A DNA stretch of 64,000 bases from Deltaproteobacteria bacterium (GCA_017302835.1 JAFLCC010000004.1:248001-312000); one strand, 5' to 3'; positions 39,737 through 49,878 are shown, numbered from the stretch's first letter. Notes: a model not told the origin generated them from the letters alone. Numbers and translations: made by a program.

Positions 39737-40924
39737 ATGTTTAAACAAGTTATATATGCTGCCATTTTAATTTTATCGGTAGCCTTACAAGCACAAGAAG
39801 TCTATTGGAAAAAGCAAAGTGTTAATTTAACTGTAAATAGTTCAGATAACAATAAAAGCTCTTACAATCAAGTTTTTCAAAGAGTTGTTTTACAACACAA
39901 TTATTATGAGTGTGGATATTATACGGATCCAGTTGTTCAAGTAGTTACTGGAACTTGTTATGAAACCACTTGTACTGGTTCCGCGGGAAAAAGTGCCGCT
40001 TGGGATGCTTTTTATTCAGCCAAAAAAGAAGATAAAGCAAATCGATTAGCTGCTGCGATTAAGGGAGTTGGAAAGTCTTCTGCTGAAAGCCTTTTAGCTC
40101 AAGGGTTTTTTCATTCAAAACCAAGATCTTGGAATGAATTTAAAACTGAAATTAATAGAGCCGCTTCACAAGGCGCCATTACCGCTCAGGTTGCGACTCT
40201 TGTCCTAAGCACCTACCGTTCAGATAATATGGCTAATTTAGGCTACTCGGGAGGTTGCACATCAACGCCCTATGCGTGTGATGAAGTTCGGGTAATTAGA
40301 GAAGGTTATTACGTTCCGCAAACTTGTGATAATGCTATGGAACAAGTAATTGACACCAAACCAATGTCTTTTCAATTTGAGGTAAAGAATGCGGTGTTGT
40401 TGCCATCAGAACAAGAACAATTAACCTTTCATCTATCTGGAAACCTAAATGAAATCACCTTGGATTCATCTAATTACAATAATTATCAATTTGTTGTTAA
40501 TCCCATATCAAACAATGCAGCTAATATTGATGTCCTTGGAAGCGGCCGAAAACAAGTTTATTTGCCAGGAAATGCTTTTCAATCAGTCCAACTTATACCT
40601 GTTGATAAAAAAGCAGCAACGCTTCAAGTTTCAGTTTCTCCGAATGTACTTCCCGTAGATGCCACTGAGCAGTTGATGCTTTCCTACGAGGTGCGCACCT
40701 GCGCCGTTGGTTGGTTGGGAACTTGTGGTTTCGGTTGGGACAAAAAACAAACTTTCAATGGTTCTTTAACAACAACCGTTACGAATTTTCCAGTTTCAAC
40801 AGATCTTGCTCCTGGAAAAAAAGGATTGAGAATGGAAGTGGAAGTTAAAATTTATAAACAAAATAGCATTTACCATAATGCGACACCTGCATCTAAAGTA
40901 TCTGATAAAATCACTTTAAAATAA
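39737..40924 (+). CDS. Exported cysteine-containing protein of unknown function
   Basis: The 395-residue product has a signal peptide (VIYAAILILSVALQAQ, cleavage after about residue 21). Mature Cys occur in several spaced pairs (YYECGYY, TGTCYETTC, GGCTSTPYACDE, VRTCAVGWLGTCGF), suggesting disulphides. A helical block (ANRLAAAIKGVGKSSAESLL) looks like a helix-hairpin-helix, and the C-terminal half is beta-rich. Family not recognised. AAGGAG is seven bases before the ATG, and a strong terminator follows. Confidence 0.6.
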   Translation: MFKQVIYAAILILSVALQAQEVYWKKQSVNLTVNSSDNNKSSYNQVFQRVVLQHNYYECGYYTDPVVQVVTGTCYETTCTGSAGKSAAWDAFYSAKKEDKANRLAAAIKGVGKSSAESLLAQGFFHSKPRSWNEFKTEINRAASQGAITAQVATLVLSTYRSDNMANLGYSGGCTSTPYACDEVRVIREGYYVPQTCDNAMEQVIDTKPMSFQFEVKNAVLLPSEQEQLTFHLSGNLNEITLDSSNYNNYQFVVNPISNNAANIDVLGSGRKQVYLPGNAFQSVQLIPVDKKAATLQVSVSPNVLPVDATEQLMLSYEVRTCAVGWLGTCGFGWDKKQTFNGSLTTTVTNFPVSTDLAPGKKGLRMEVEVKIYKQNSIYHNATPASKVSDKITLK

Positions 40925-40931
40925 TTTAGTT

Positions 40932-40972
40932 AGAGTAACCATTTTCTCTCACTTTGTGAAAATGGTTACTCT
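40932..40972. terminator. Strong bidirectional terminator
   Basis: AGAGTAACCATTTTC and its exact reverse complement form a perfect 15-bp stem around an 11-base loop. It serves the exported-protein gene on the plus strand and overlaps the last codons of the hydrolase gene on the minus strand. Confidence 0.85.
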
Positions 40973-42225
40973 TGATTGCCTTCAAGAATGGATTTTAGAA
41001 ATTTCTTATTTATTGAAAAAGAGAAATTACCACAATGGCCACCCAGAGGAAAAATAACGGCACGATCTAAAAAGCTTGCTTCTAAAAAAGCAATATCACC
41101 CTCCTCAAGTAAAAAATCATTTGCATTATGAAACAAATAGAATCTTTTATCATTTTGAAATTTATTTTTAAATTTCTTCAAATTATAACCTTCCACAAGC
41201 TCATTAAGTTTTAAATTAGGCACTGACTCCTTTTGGACATTTGGTAATACTATTTTTTCTAAATAGGTAGTAAATGAAAAACTTTTAGCTTCTTCAAACC
41301 TTAGAGAACGATAACCCCAAGAAATATTTGAAGATAAGAATTTCTGGTTCAATAGAAGCTCCGTAGTATAAATAATTTCAGCCAAGCTTTCACGATAGCT
41401 ATTGCCAATTAGATATCGTTGTTGATTTTTAGTTAATTGGATTTCTTTTAAAACCTCTGCGGCTGATAGGTTTTTATTATTTATTAATTTTTCACCAAAA
41501 CTTAATAAATAACCCATAAGCATGTCTTTTTGTTCAGCCGTCCATGGAGCGCCAAGGTGATAGTAGGCATCTAAGGTTTTCACTCCATGATCAAAATTGA
41601 CTGGAGGGTTTATTAACAAAATTTTCTTAAATAAGAACGCTTTTTGATCCTCATCAATTTCAGAAAGTTCAGGTAATAATCCAGCCCCCAAAGAATAGCC
41701 AAGGATATTATAATTAGAAACTGGCAAATTAAGAGTCTGAGTTGTTTTTTTCATAAGGGAATAGAGGTCTAAAACATCCCAATTGAGATAACCTGCAATT
41801 CCTCGCTGAGAGGCACCTAACACAAATGTCCATGATAACGGATTTGGTAAAGCGACGACGTGATAACCCAGTTCATACAATTGTTCCATGAGTATTTTAA
41901 TGACAGTGCCCTTTCCCGTTCCCCCGACTCCGGGAATAATAAAAATCAAGGGCGCCTGATGATTTTGTTTAAGAAAATTTATCTCAATTTGATGACGGTT
42001 TTCTAAAAGATAAACATTTGATCGAGCCGGGAACAATTCGACATTTACTTTCTGCACTTCCAACTTCATATCATAGGGTGCTACCGAAGCTATTGTGGAT
42101 AACTCTGCACTTTGAATTGGGAAGGGATAACTCGCAAGTTCCAGAGTAAATCCTCGAGAAACAGTACTAATTAAACTGAGGCTTATGAACAAAATAACTT
42201 TGAATTTCAAAATGTAGCTCATCAT
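40966..42225 (-). CDS. Exported alpha/beta hydrolase
   Basis: The 419-residue protein has a signal peptide (VILFISLSLISTVSRG). The catalytic set is visible: FIIPGVGGTGKGTVIKIL (oxyanion region), ILGYSLGAGLLPEL with the nucleophile Ser in GxSxG form, and GGHCGNF with the probable His near the C-terminus. It ends inside the terminator stem. It likely acts on lipids or esters in the periplasm; substrate unknown. Confidence 0.68.
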   Translation of the reverse strand: MMSYILKFKVILFISLSLISTVSRGFTLELASYPFPIQSAELSTIASVAPYDMKLEVQKVNVELFPARSNVYLLENRHQIEINFLKQNHQAPLIFIIPGVGGTGKGTVIKILMEQLYELGYHVVALPNPLSWTFVLGASQRGIAGYLNWDVLDLYSLMKKTTQTLNLPVSNYNILGYSLGAGLLPELSEIDEDQKAFLFKKILLINPPVNFDHGVKTLDAYYHLGAPWTAEQKDMLMGYLLSFGEKLINNKNLSAAEVLKEIQLTKNQQRYLIGNSYRESLAEIIYTTELLLNQKFLSSNISWGYRSLRFEEAKSFSFTTYLEKIVLPNVQKESVPNLKLNELVEGYNLKKFKNKFQNDKRFYLFHNANDFLLEEGDIAFLEASFLDRAVIFPLGGHCGNFSFSINKKFLKSILEGNQE

Positions 42226-42491
42226 AACTGCCTTATTGAAGGGTTTTTAGGTAAATTGTTTCACACTGTATCGGGTATTTTTCAAGATTTAATTTTGTTT
42301 ATTGATTTTATTAACTGATCAATTTTTGCCCAAAAGAGTCATCGAAGTATTCTAGTTGACATTTATTTTTTGCAAAGAAAAGGATACTATCCGTGGTCAA
42401 ATTAGACAACTTTGGTAGGGGATGCGAACAGCTCCGAACAATTAAAAACAACATCACTATCAATTCAATGAATTCATAGTAGAGTAAATAA

Positions 42492-44108
42492 ATGAATGAA
42501 AATTTAATTACTTGTCTTAATGCAATTAAACATATCGTCGGTGATGCGAATGTTGTAGATGAAGAGCAAAAAGTATTCGAACTTTCAAAGGATATAATTC
42601 CATCAACTGAAAAGTCTTTGGCTTTTGTTTACCCTTCAGATTTGAGTCAATTGCAAAATATTTTAAGTTTAGCAAATCAATATAAAATTCCCGTGTGCCC
42701 CGTCTCTCAAGGGAAAAATTGGGGTTACGGAGGAAAAAGCCCCTATCAAAAAGATTCAATCGTTTTGGTATTAAGACATTTAAATAAAATAATTGAAATC
42801 AATGTCGATTTAGCCTATGCCGTTGTTGAACCTGGTGTTACCTTTAGACAACTTCATAAACACTTAGTTGAAAATAAGATTCCACTCTGGATAGATTGTA
42901 CCGATGGTCCTGCAGACGGAAGCGTTGTAGGTAATTCGCTAGAACGTGGCATTGGGGAGACCGATTATGGTGATCACTTTGGAAATATTTGCGGCTTAGA
43001 GGTGATGCTGCCTGACGGGAAAATGATAAGAACAGGTGGCGGTCCAATTAATAACTTTCGTTCTTGGAATACCTACAAATGGGGTCTAGGCCCTTATATC
43101 GAGGGGCTTTTTAGTCAATCCAATTTTGGAATTGTAACAAAAATGGGGCTCTGGTTGCGTCCTATACCTGAAGGATTTGTTTCATGTGTTTTTGAGCTTC
43201 ATCATAAAGAAGATTTTCCGCTATTAATTAACTCCATCCGTAAACTTCAATTGGATAACCTATTAGTTAGCAAAATACATTTAATTAATGAAGTCGCTAC
43301 AAAAGCAGTAGCTATCGAAGACTTTATGAATCCAGAGTTGACTTTAGATGGCTACAGCTATTCTTCATGGAGTTTTGCAGCAGGAATCTATGGCCTTAAA
43401 AATCACGTTAAAGTGGCTCAGAGCGAAATCAGAAAAGTCTTGTCACCCTTAGGTCGCGTCGAATTTATTGACGAAAAAAAAATTAAAATCATAGTAGGAC
43501 TCACAAATTTACTTAAAAAATGGCAAAAAAATAGATTTTTAAAGAGCATTTCTCAGTTTTTTTGCAAAAAAATTATTGGAAAACCCTATACATTGCTTGA
43601 AATTCTGCCACATGTTCACGCTATCGAAAAAGGATATCCCAGTGACTTTTTTGTGAGGCATGCCTATTTAAAATCTAAAACACCAAAACCAAAAGAAGGA
43701 TTTGTTAATCCTGTTCGAGATAATTGTGGGCTTATTTGGTTAGGACCAATGGTGCCTATGTTAGGATTAGAAGTAGATCATTTTTTAAAAACTGTTGAGC
43801 CTTTATTTAAAAAATACGGGTTTGAAATGTATGTGGCTTTGATGGTAGGAAATGCAAGAACAGCTATTGTGTTGCTATCCATTTTTTATGATAAAACAAA
43901 TAATACGGAAACTAATAATGCATCCGCATTATATTTTGAAATTGGTGCCTTAACCGAAAAAATGGGATATCAACAGTACAGAACTAGCACAATGTACATG
44001 GATAGAATATTTTCTGGCGCGCCTGAATATAAGGAATTTTGTCAGAAGCTTAAAAATGCCATTGATCCAAATGGTATCATGGCTCCAGGTAAATACGGAC
44101 TTAGCTAA
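42492..44108 (+). CDS. VAO-family FAD oxidase/dehydrogenase (4-cresol dehydrogenase-like)
   Basis: The 538-residue flavoprotein has the PCMH-type FAD domain: PVCPVSQGKNWGYGGKSPYQ, then EPGVTFRQLHKHLVE, GSVVGNSLERGIGETDYGDH and EVMLPDGKMIRTGGG. These match vanillyl-alcohol oxidase and 4-cresol dehydrogenase, which oxidise para-substituted phenols. A cytochrome partner, needed by 4-cresol dehydrogenase, is not next to it. The substrate is unproven. It heads a three-gene run with a TIGR02147 protein and an acyltransferase. Confidence 0.78.
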   Translation: MNENLITCLNAIKHIVGDANVVDEEQKVFELSKDIIPSTEKSLAFVYPSDLSQLQNILSLANQYKIPVCPVSQGKNWGYGGKSPYQKDSIVLVLRHLNKIIEINVDLAYAVVEPGVTFRQLHKHLVENKIPLWIDCTDGPADGSVVGNSLERGIGETDYGDHFGNICGLEVMLPDGKMIRTGGGPINNFRSWNTYKWGLGPYIEGLFSQSNFGIVTKMGLWLRPIPEGFVSCVFELHHKEDFPLLINSIRKLQLDNLLVSKIHLINEVATKAVAIEDFMNPELTLDGYSYSSWSFAAGIYGLKNHVKVAQSEIRKVLSPLGRVEFIDEKKIKIIVGLTNLLKKWQKNRFLKSISQFFCKKIIGKPYTLLEILPHVHAIEKGYPSDFFVRHAYLKSKTPKPKEGFVNPVRDNCGLIWLGPMVPMLGLEVDHFLKTVEPLFKKYGFEMYVALMVGNARTAIVLLSIFYDKTNNTETNNASALYFEIGALTEKMGYQQYRTSTMYMDRIFSGAPEYKEFCQKLKNAIDPNGIMAPGKYGLS

Positions 44109-44144
44109 GGTATTATGATCAGGGGTTAGGTAAAGGAGTAAGTC

Positions 44145-44960
44145 ATGAATAAAACTCTGTTTAATTATGACGACTACAGACTGTTACTCCACGATGAATT
44201 TATTAATCGATCAATAAGAAATTCATTGTATTCGCTACGAGCCTTTGCTCGTGATTTGAAAATTTCAGTTGGTTTTTTATCTGACATACTGAATGGAAAA
44301 AGTGATCTGAGCCTAGTAAAGGCTCATAAAATTTTTGAAGCTCTCGGATATTCAGAACAGGAACTTCAATACATTTTTAATCTAATTAAATTAAAAATAT
44401 CAAAAAACAAAATGGAATTATTTGAAGCTAGAAATTATATAAACAAATATTGCACTCAGCTGAAGTATAAAAAAGATAAATCCAAAGAAAAATATGCGAA
44501 ATCAGTTAAACTTTTTTTTATATACGGACTTTTGGAAAATATTAAACAAATTGAAATCATTAAAAAGTATTCTTCTCAGTTAAACATAAATGAAAAAGAA
44601 TTGAATCTCATTTTAAATGAATTTATTGAAGATGGGTATATTATCGAAAAAAACAATGAAGTCGTCATTATTCAGGATATCTATGCAGATTATTCTGCTT
44701 CTGGAATATTGAATGTCTTTAAAGATTTTACTAAGCTATTAGTTGAAGAAATAATCAAAAATGGTGGGATGCACGTCCCAGACCGAATTTTTCAATTTGG
44801 AGTTTGGGGCCTAGATGAAAGTTCATATCAACTGGCAGTTGGCGCTCATAGGGTTTTTTTAAAATCGTTAGAAAGGTTGACAAGCAACTCTAAAGGGTCA
44901 GACTATATTATTCTGACATCTGAAATTTTATACACTTTAAAAAATCAGCTCCAACCGTAG
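44145..44960 (+). CDS. TIGR02147-family regulatory protein
   Basis: The 271-residue protein matches the TIGR02147 pattern: DDYRLLLHDEFINRS, then LYSLRAFARDLKISVGFLSD and ILNGKSDLSLVKAHKIFEA, an HTH-like N-terminal region, followed by a helical effector half. The family is abundant in Bdellovibrionota and Fibrobacteres. Its role is probably regulation of the neighbouring genes. AAAGGAG precedes the ATG. Confidence 0.82.
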   Translation: MNKTLFNYDDYRLLLHDEFINRSIRNSLYSLRAFARDLKISVGFLSDILNGKSDLSLVKAHKIFEALGYSEQELQYIFNLIKLKISKNKMELFEARNYINKYCTQLKYKKDKSKEKYAKSVKLFFIYGLLENIKQIEIIKKYSSQLNINEKELNLILNEFIEDGYIIEKNNEVVIIQDIYADYSASGILNVFKDFTKLLVEEIIKNGGMHVPDRIFQFGVWGLDESSYQLAVGAHRVFLKSLERLTSNSKGSDYIILTSEILYTLKNQLQP

Positions 44961-45004
44961 ACCCTTGATATACCTCAAATCGAGGCCGCAGGAGGGAGAC
45001 GACG

Positions 45005-45679
45005 TTGCTTATGGAAGTGGAGGACTTGTTGCGACCAATCGGGATTTTTCCATTAATATTTTTTTTAATCTATCTTATCTTTTGTGGTTTGATTGCAACA
45101 TTGTTTCAGCAAGGTTTTAAATATTTTGGAATGGATAGTCTTTTTATATTCATTTGTCTGTTCTACTTTATCTCAATTAGTTTATATCGTCTCATAATTA
45201 AATACTGTAAATTTAATTTGGGCGAAATTCCTAAAGGATCTAGGGACGAATTTTTTTATCATGTTTACGTTTCTATTAAGCTCTTCTTATACGATCCTTG
45301 GCTCATGGGAAATTATTTACCTACCCCTATAGCTACCTTATTTTATCGTTTTTTGGGACTAAAGATCGGTAAAAATTCCTTTGTGTCTGGGACCATCTGT
45401 GATCCCCATCTTGTTAAAATTGGAAACAATTCCTATACGGGTTACCGCTCAACCTTAGTTCCTCATATAATGGAGGATGAATTTCTTTCCCATATTCCTA
45501 TTCAAATTGGAAATCATGTGACCATTGGTGCTGGCTCGACAATATTAGCAGGAGTTGAAATTGATGACTATGCCATTATTGGAGCCCAGTCTTTAGTAAG
45601 AAAAAATACTAAAATTGGAAAATATGAAATTTGGGGTGGCGTTCCTGCTAAAAAGATTTCCACTCGAAATGTTAAATAA
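45005..45679 (+). CDS. Hexapeptide-repeat (LbH) acyltransferase with N-terminal membrane helices
   Basis: I choose the TTG at 45005 because GGAGG lies nine bases upstream; the ATG at 45011 would be too far. Two hydrophobic helices (IFPLIFFLIYLIFCGLIATL, LFIFICLFYFISISLYRLI) precede a left-handed beta-helix acyltransferase region: LGLKIGKNSFVSGTICDPHL, VTIGAGSTILAGVEIDDYAI and IGAQSLVRKNTKIGKYEIWG. It transfers an acyl or acetyl group to a hydroxyl or amine. The acceptor may be a surface polymer or lipid. Confidence 0.72.
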   Translation: MLMEVEDLLRPIGIFPLIFFLIYLIFCGLIATLFQQGFKYFGMDSLFIFICLFYFISISLYRLIIKYCKFNLGEIPKGSRDEFFYHVYVSIKLFLYDPWLMGNYLPTPIATLFYRFLGLKIGKNSFVSGTICDPHLVKIGNNSYTGYRSTLVPHIMEDEFLSHIPIQIGNHVTIGAGSTILAGVEIDDYAIIGAQSLVRKNTKIGKYEIWGGVPAKKISTRNVK

Positions 45680-45705
45680 GGCGACATTTAGTCAACATCC
45701 GACAA

Positions 45706-47808
45706 TTACCCCAGATCGGCGTTTCTCTTCTTGTTCACGTATTCTTTAATAAAATGATTATCTGGAAATTTCAATTCTGGATCAGCAACTAATATCTCGA
45801 AGGCACTTTGTCTTGCTTGCAATAAAAGATCTTGATTCTTCACGATATCCGCGATTTTAAAACCGATCAGTCCTGATTGTTTTGTTCCTAAATACTCTCC
45901 AGGACCTCTGAGTTCTAAATCAAATTCGGCTAATTTGAAACCGTCTGTGGTTGACTCCATAAACATCACTCTTTCCTTCGCTTCTGGACTCACGGCATAG
46001 CCCATGAGCAGGATGCAAAAGCTTTTATGCTCACCGCGGCCGACACGGCCTCTTAACTGATGCAACTGAGATAAACCAAAACGCTCGGAATGTTCGATCA
46101 TCATTATATTCGCATTTGGCACATCGACCCCGACTTCGATCACTGTTGTGGAAACTAAAACGTCAAACTGATGATTGCGAAATTGATTCATGATTTCTTC
46201 TTTTTCTGAAGATTTCATTTTACCATGGAGCAAGGCCCATCTTATTCCGGGATACTGAATTTTTAATCTCTCGTATTCATCAGTGGCATTTTTTAAATCC
46301 AACTTTTCACTTTCTTCAACCAACGGAAAAACCATATAACCTTGGCGCCCTTTTTTAATTTGCTCCTGTAAAAAATCTAAAGCTTGCTGCCGTTTATTTT
46401 GAAAGGCGACCCGAGTTTGAATGGGGGCCCTTCCAGGGGGAAGCTCATTGATGATACTGATATCTAGATCACCAAAGGCAGTCATGGCAAGGGTTCTAGG
46501 GATGGGCGTAGCGGTCATAATCAAGAAGTGAGGGGCTGGGCCTTTTTGTTTTAGACGCAATCGTTGATTCACTCCAAAACGATGTTGCTCGTCGATCACC
46601 ACAAAAGCTAATTTTTGAAAGATCACATCTTCTTCAATTAGCGCATGGGTTCCTATCAATAAATCAATTTCACCTCTTGCTAATTTTTCTAAAATTTCTT
46701 TCCTTTCAGAATTTTTCGTTTTTCCACTTAAAATTTCAATCCGAAGGCCTGCAGGAAGCAAATATTTCTGCGCGTTTTTAAAATGCTGTTCAGCCAAAAT
46801 CTCTGTAGGCACCATAAGACAACTTTGTAACTGATTCTCTGCAACGATCGCACAGGAAAGAAAAGCCACCAAGGTTTTACCACACCCCACATCTCCTTGA
46901 ACCAATCGATGCATCGGATGCCCCGTCAAAAAATCACCTTGAACTTCAGCTAAGGCCTGTTTTTGCCCCTGGGTTAATTGGAATGGCAAGTTTTGAAGGA
47001 TCTTTTTTTTCATTTCCTCATAAAGGATTATCGGTAAAGATTGTTCTTTTTTTAAACTTATTTTTTTTGAAGCCAAAAAAACTTCTAAAAAAAAGAACTC
47101 CTCAAATATTAAACGTCGATGGGATTCACTTTTAGACTCTAAGAAAAGAGGGAATTCATTTTTTGGTGGTCGGTGTATTTTTTTTAAGGCCTCCGTGTAG
47201 CCAATTAAAGAATTTTTTTCTCTCACAAGATAAGGAATTTTATCATATTTTAAAAATTGTGGATCCTTGTAAATATCCAAAAAAATAGAATCAATTATTT
47301 TTTGCCATTTAGAACTACTGACTCCATCCATTTCTATATAAATAGGAATAATTTCATCTTGTAATTCTTCTTCAGGGTCCATATCACGAAGATCCGGATG
47401 ATGAAACTCTTTATTTCCTCGATAATTAATAACTTTTCCGACCACTCTTATTTCTTGAAAAAGTTTAAATCGTTCGAAATACCCTTTATAAGGAATACGA
47501 AAAAACTTACAATGAATAACGCCCGTTGCATCTTTTAAAGTGATATCATAAATCTTACGTTGAGTTCTCCCAAGGGAAATACCCTGAATTTTTATAATCT
47601 GAGCTTTTAGGCTTACCAGCTGATCATATTGAAGCTGGGCTATCGTAACTCCAAACCGACGGTCCTCATAGGTTCTTGGATAATTTTCCAATAAATCTAA
47701 CACCGTTTTAATTCCACGTTTTCCAAGGATCTCTCCCAGTTTAGGACCAACACCTTTGATATATTGAACGGGAGTTTCTAGCGTCAAATTGGGAATTTTT
47801 TTTTTCAT
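45706..47808 (-). CDS. recG: ATP-dependent DNA helicase RecG
   Basis: The 700-residue protein matches RecG: an N-terminal wedge/OB region, Walker A in LVQGDVGCGKTLVAF, VIDEQHRFGVNQRLRL with the DEQHRFG box, TATPIPRTLAMTAFGDLDIS, and the C-terminal TRG motif region SERFGLSQLHQLRGRVGRGE. It acts in replication-fork reversal and recombination. Length is normal. The ribosome-binding site is weak. Confidence 0.95.
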   Translation of the reverse strand: MKKKIPNLTLETPVQYIKGVGPKLGEILGKRGIKTVLDLLENYPRTYEDRRFGVTIAQLQYDQLVSLKAQIIKIQGISLGRTQRKIYDITLKDATGVIHCKFFRIPYKGYFERFKLFQEIRVVGKVINYRGNKEFHHPDLRDMDPEEELQDEIIPIYIEMDGVSSSKWQKIIDSIFLDIYKDPQFLKYDKIPYLVREKNSLIGYTEALKKIHRPPKNEFPLFLESKSESHRRLIFEEFFFLEVFLASKKISLKKEQSLPIILYEEMKKKILQNLPFQLTQGQKQALAEVQGDFLTGHPMHRLVQGDVGCGKTLVAFLSCAIVAENQLQSCLMVPTEILAEQHFKNAQKYLLPAGLRIEILSGKTKNSERKEILEKLARGEIDLLIGTHALIEEDVIFQKLAFVVIDEQHRFGVNQRLRLKQKGPAPHFLIMTATPIPRTLAMTAFGDLDISIINELPPGRAPIQTRVAFQNKRQQALDFLQEQIKKGRQGYMVFPLVEESEKLDLKNATDEYERLKIQYPGIRWALLHGKMKSSEKEEIMNQFRNHQFDVLVSTTVIEVGVDVPNANIMMIEHSERFGLSQLHQLRGRVGRGEHKSFCILLMGYAVSPEAKERVMFMESTTDGFKLAEFDLELRGPGEYLGTKQSGLIGFKIADIVKNQDLLLQARQSAFEILVADPELKFPDNHFIKEYVNKKRNADLG

Positions 47809-47964
47809 GATCTAACAAGTAAATAAAGTTTAGTTCCAAAGTCAAATAGGATATTCAATTGAATCAATGTCTCAGAAAAAGACATCACCCTTCACCTGAA
47901 ATTCCCATTCTATTTCTGGACAAAAGTCTCTAGAAGTTGACTGGAAATAATGCTCTAATAGGTC

Positions 47965-48909
47965 ATGGATATTTCTCATTTTTTTCGTATACGCCTCAGC
48001 ACCATCAGACCGGATAAGAAAACGGCTTTTGATATCTATATTCACATTGATAACAAGGCCGTGCTCTTTCGAAGAGCCGGTGACGTTCTTTTTACAGATA
48101 AAATTGAAACTCTGCACTCTCGGGATACGGGAAACTCATTTTTTATTAAAATGGAAGATAAAGAAACTTACAGGTCTTGGGTCAAAGAAGAAATAAATTC
48201 TGAAAGCATTAATAATAAACAAAAAGCCAATATCCTTCGCGAGTCTTCTTTAGCTATCATGGAAGATCTTTTTGAAAATCCTGACGTTAATGAAGCTCTG
48301 AACGAATCCAAACCCATCATCACTGATTTTTTACATTTTATGGATCAGGCACCTGAAAGTGTGGGTTACCTGCTAAGTCTCTCTGGACATGATTTTTATA
48401 CTTATAATCATTCGTTGGATGTCAGCATCTATTCTCTGGGCTTGGGTAAGGTTTTAGGCTTTGATAGCAAACAACTTGAAAATTTAGGCCTTGGTTGCTT
48501 ATTTCATGATATTGGCAAACGAAACGTCGCTTTAGAAATTCTTTGTAAAAAAGGACCACTAGATGAAGCTGAATGGGAACAAATGAAACGACACCCACAA
48601 TATGGTCTGGTTATTTTAAATCAAAATGAAAATATCTCTGACGAAATTAAAGCAGCTTGCTTTGAGCACCATGAATCTTGGGCTGGAAATGGTTACCCAC
48701 AACAAATTGCTGGAAATGAAATTCATCCCTTTGCGCGCATTGTGGCCATCTGTGATACCTACGATGCCATGACCACTCAAAGGTCATATAATACCCCTCT
48801 AAAACCCACGGAAGCGCTCACCATGATGCGAGACAAATTAGCTGGCCGTTATGACCCAGACATGTTAAAAGCCATGTATTCGGTCTTGTTTAAAATCCAG
48901 GCGGCTTAA
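47965..48909 (+). CDS. HD-GYP domain protein (putative c-di-GMP phosphodiesterase)
   Basis: Of 314 residues, about 1-65 form the N-terminal sensor domain common to HD-GYP proteins of Bdellovibrio. The HD-GYP domain (about 140-310) has LFHDIGKRNVALEIL (HD), MKRHPQYGLVILN, HHESWAGNGYPQQI (the D of HHExxDGxGYP is replaced by Ala) and CDTYDAMTTQRSYN. GYP is intact. The substitution may alter activity. c-di-GMP hydrolysis is inferred from the family. Confidence 0.8.
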   Translation: MDISHFFRIRLSTIRPDKKTAFDIYIHIDNKAVLFRRAGDVLFTDKIETLHSRDTGNSFFIKMEDKETYRSWVKEEINSESINNKQKANILRESSLAIMEDLFENPDVNEALNESKPIITDFLHFMDQAPESVGYLLSLSGHDFYTYNHSLDVSIYSLGLGKVLGFDSKQLENLGLGCLFHDIGKRNVALEILCKKGPLDEAEWEQMKRHPQYGLVILNQNENISDEIKAACFEHHESWAGNGYPQQIAGNEIHPFARIVAICDTYDAMTTQRSYNTPLKPTEALTMMRDKLAGRYDPDMLKAMYSVLFKIQAA

Positions 48910-48916
48910 TCTGAAT

Positions 48917-49846
48917 GTGATAAAAACTAAATCTACTCTTCTCAAAGTTGGCATCCAAGGTGGTAAAGCTTCCTTCCATGACTCAGCTGCAGATCTTTAT
49001 TTGACTCAATACCTTGCAAAATGCCTTGGAAAAAACTCTGATTCTAATTCTAATAATGAATTTTTCACCCATGACACTGTCGAATTTGATACCTTTAGAG
49101 GCCTGTGTGAAGCATTGGCCAAGGAAGAGTTAGATTTAGCCATCATGGCAATTGAAAACTCAATCGCCGGAAGTATTCTGCCAAACTACCACCTTCTTGA
49201 AAGTTTTCAATTCACAATTCTAGGGGAAATTTATCTGCGGATCATCATGAATCTGATGGCTTTGCCAGGGCAAAAGATCGAAGATCTTCAATTTGTCCAA
49301 TCCCACCCGATGGCCCTGCTTCAATGTCTAGATTTTTTAGCTCGTTATCCCTTTATAAAAGCAGTGGAAGCTTCGGATACGGCGGATAGTGCAAAATTCA
49401 TCAAGGAAAATAAATTAAAGAATTATGGTGCCATTGCAAGCCAAAAGGCAGCCGCACTTTATGGCTTAGACCTACTCGCTGAAAGCATTGAAACAAACAA
49501 ACAAAATTTCACTCGGTTTTTAGTTCTTTGTAAAAAACCTCTACGAACAAGACCTCATTTTAATTTCCAACAACTATTACGTGAGCCAGATAAATCAAGT
49601 CTCCGATTTGAGCTTCCCCATCGTCCAGGAGCATTAAGTGCTGTTTTATTGCGATTTGCCCAATCTAAAATCAACATGACGAAAATACAATCCTTACCGA
49701 TTTTGGGAAAACCCTATGAATATTCATTTCATGTAGATGTGGAATGGGAAAACAAAAAAGAATATGCGCATTGCCTGAAGGATCTCCTCCCCCTGACTCA
49801 AAATTTATTAGTTCTAGGAGAGTATCCAAAGGGCCCAAAATATTAG
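48917..49846 (+). CDS. pheA: Prephenate dehydratase
   Basis: The 309-residue protein starts at GTG, as no ATG is in frame. Residues 1-205 form the dehydratase domain (KVGIQGGKASFHDSA, MAIENSIAGSILPNYHLLES, and NKQNFTRFLVL with the Thr-Arg-Phe active-site motif). Residues about 215-300 are an ACT regulatory domain (SSLRFELPHRPGALSAVLL, YEYSFHVDVEW). It converts prephenate to phenylpyruvate and is feedback-controlled by phenylalanine in the family. Confidence 0.92.
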   Translation: MIKTKSTLLKVGIQGGKASFHDSAADLYLTQYLAKCLGKNSDSNSNNEFFTHDTVEFDTFRGLCEALAKEELDLAIMAIENSIAGSILPNYHLLESFQFTILGEIYLRIIMNLMALPGQKIEDLQFVQSHPMALLQCLDFLARYPFIKAVEASDTADSAKFIKENKLKNYGAIASQKAAALYGLDLLAESIETNKQNFTRFLVLCKKPLRTRPHFNFQQLLREPDKSSLRFELPHRPGALSAVLLRFAQSKINMTKIQSLPILGKPYEYSFHVDVEWENKKEYAHCLKDLLPLTQNLLVLGEYPKGPKY

Positions 49847-49878
49847 CGTGTAGTTCAAAAGACTTTTTATTCACTCGC

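Noticed and set aside
42356-42388. Sigma-70 promoter before the flavoenzyme gene
   Set aside because: TTGACA is present, but the nearest -10-like box is 21 bp away, too far for a normal spacer.
47872-48117. 81-residue minus-strand reading frame
   Set aside because: It is antisense to the N-terminal domain of the HD-GYP gene, which matches its family; a shadow.
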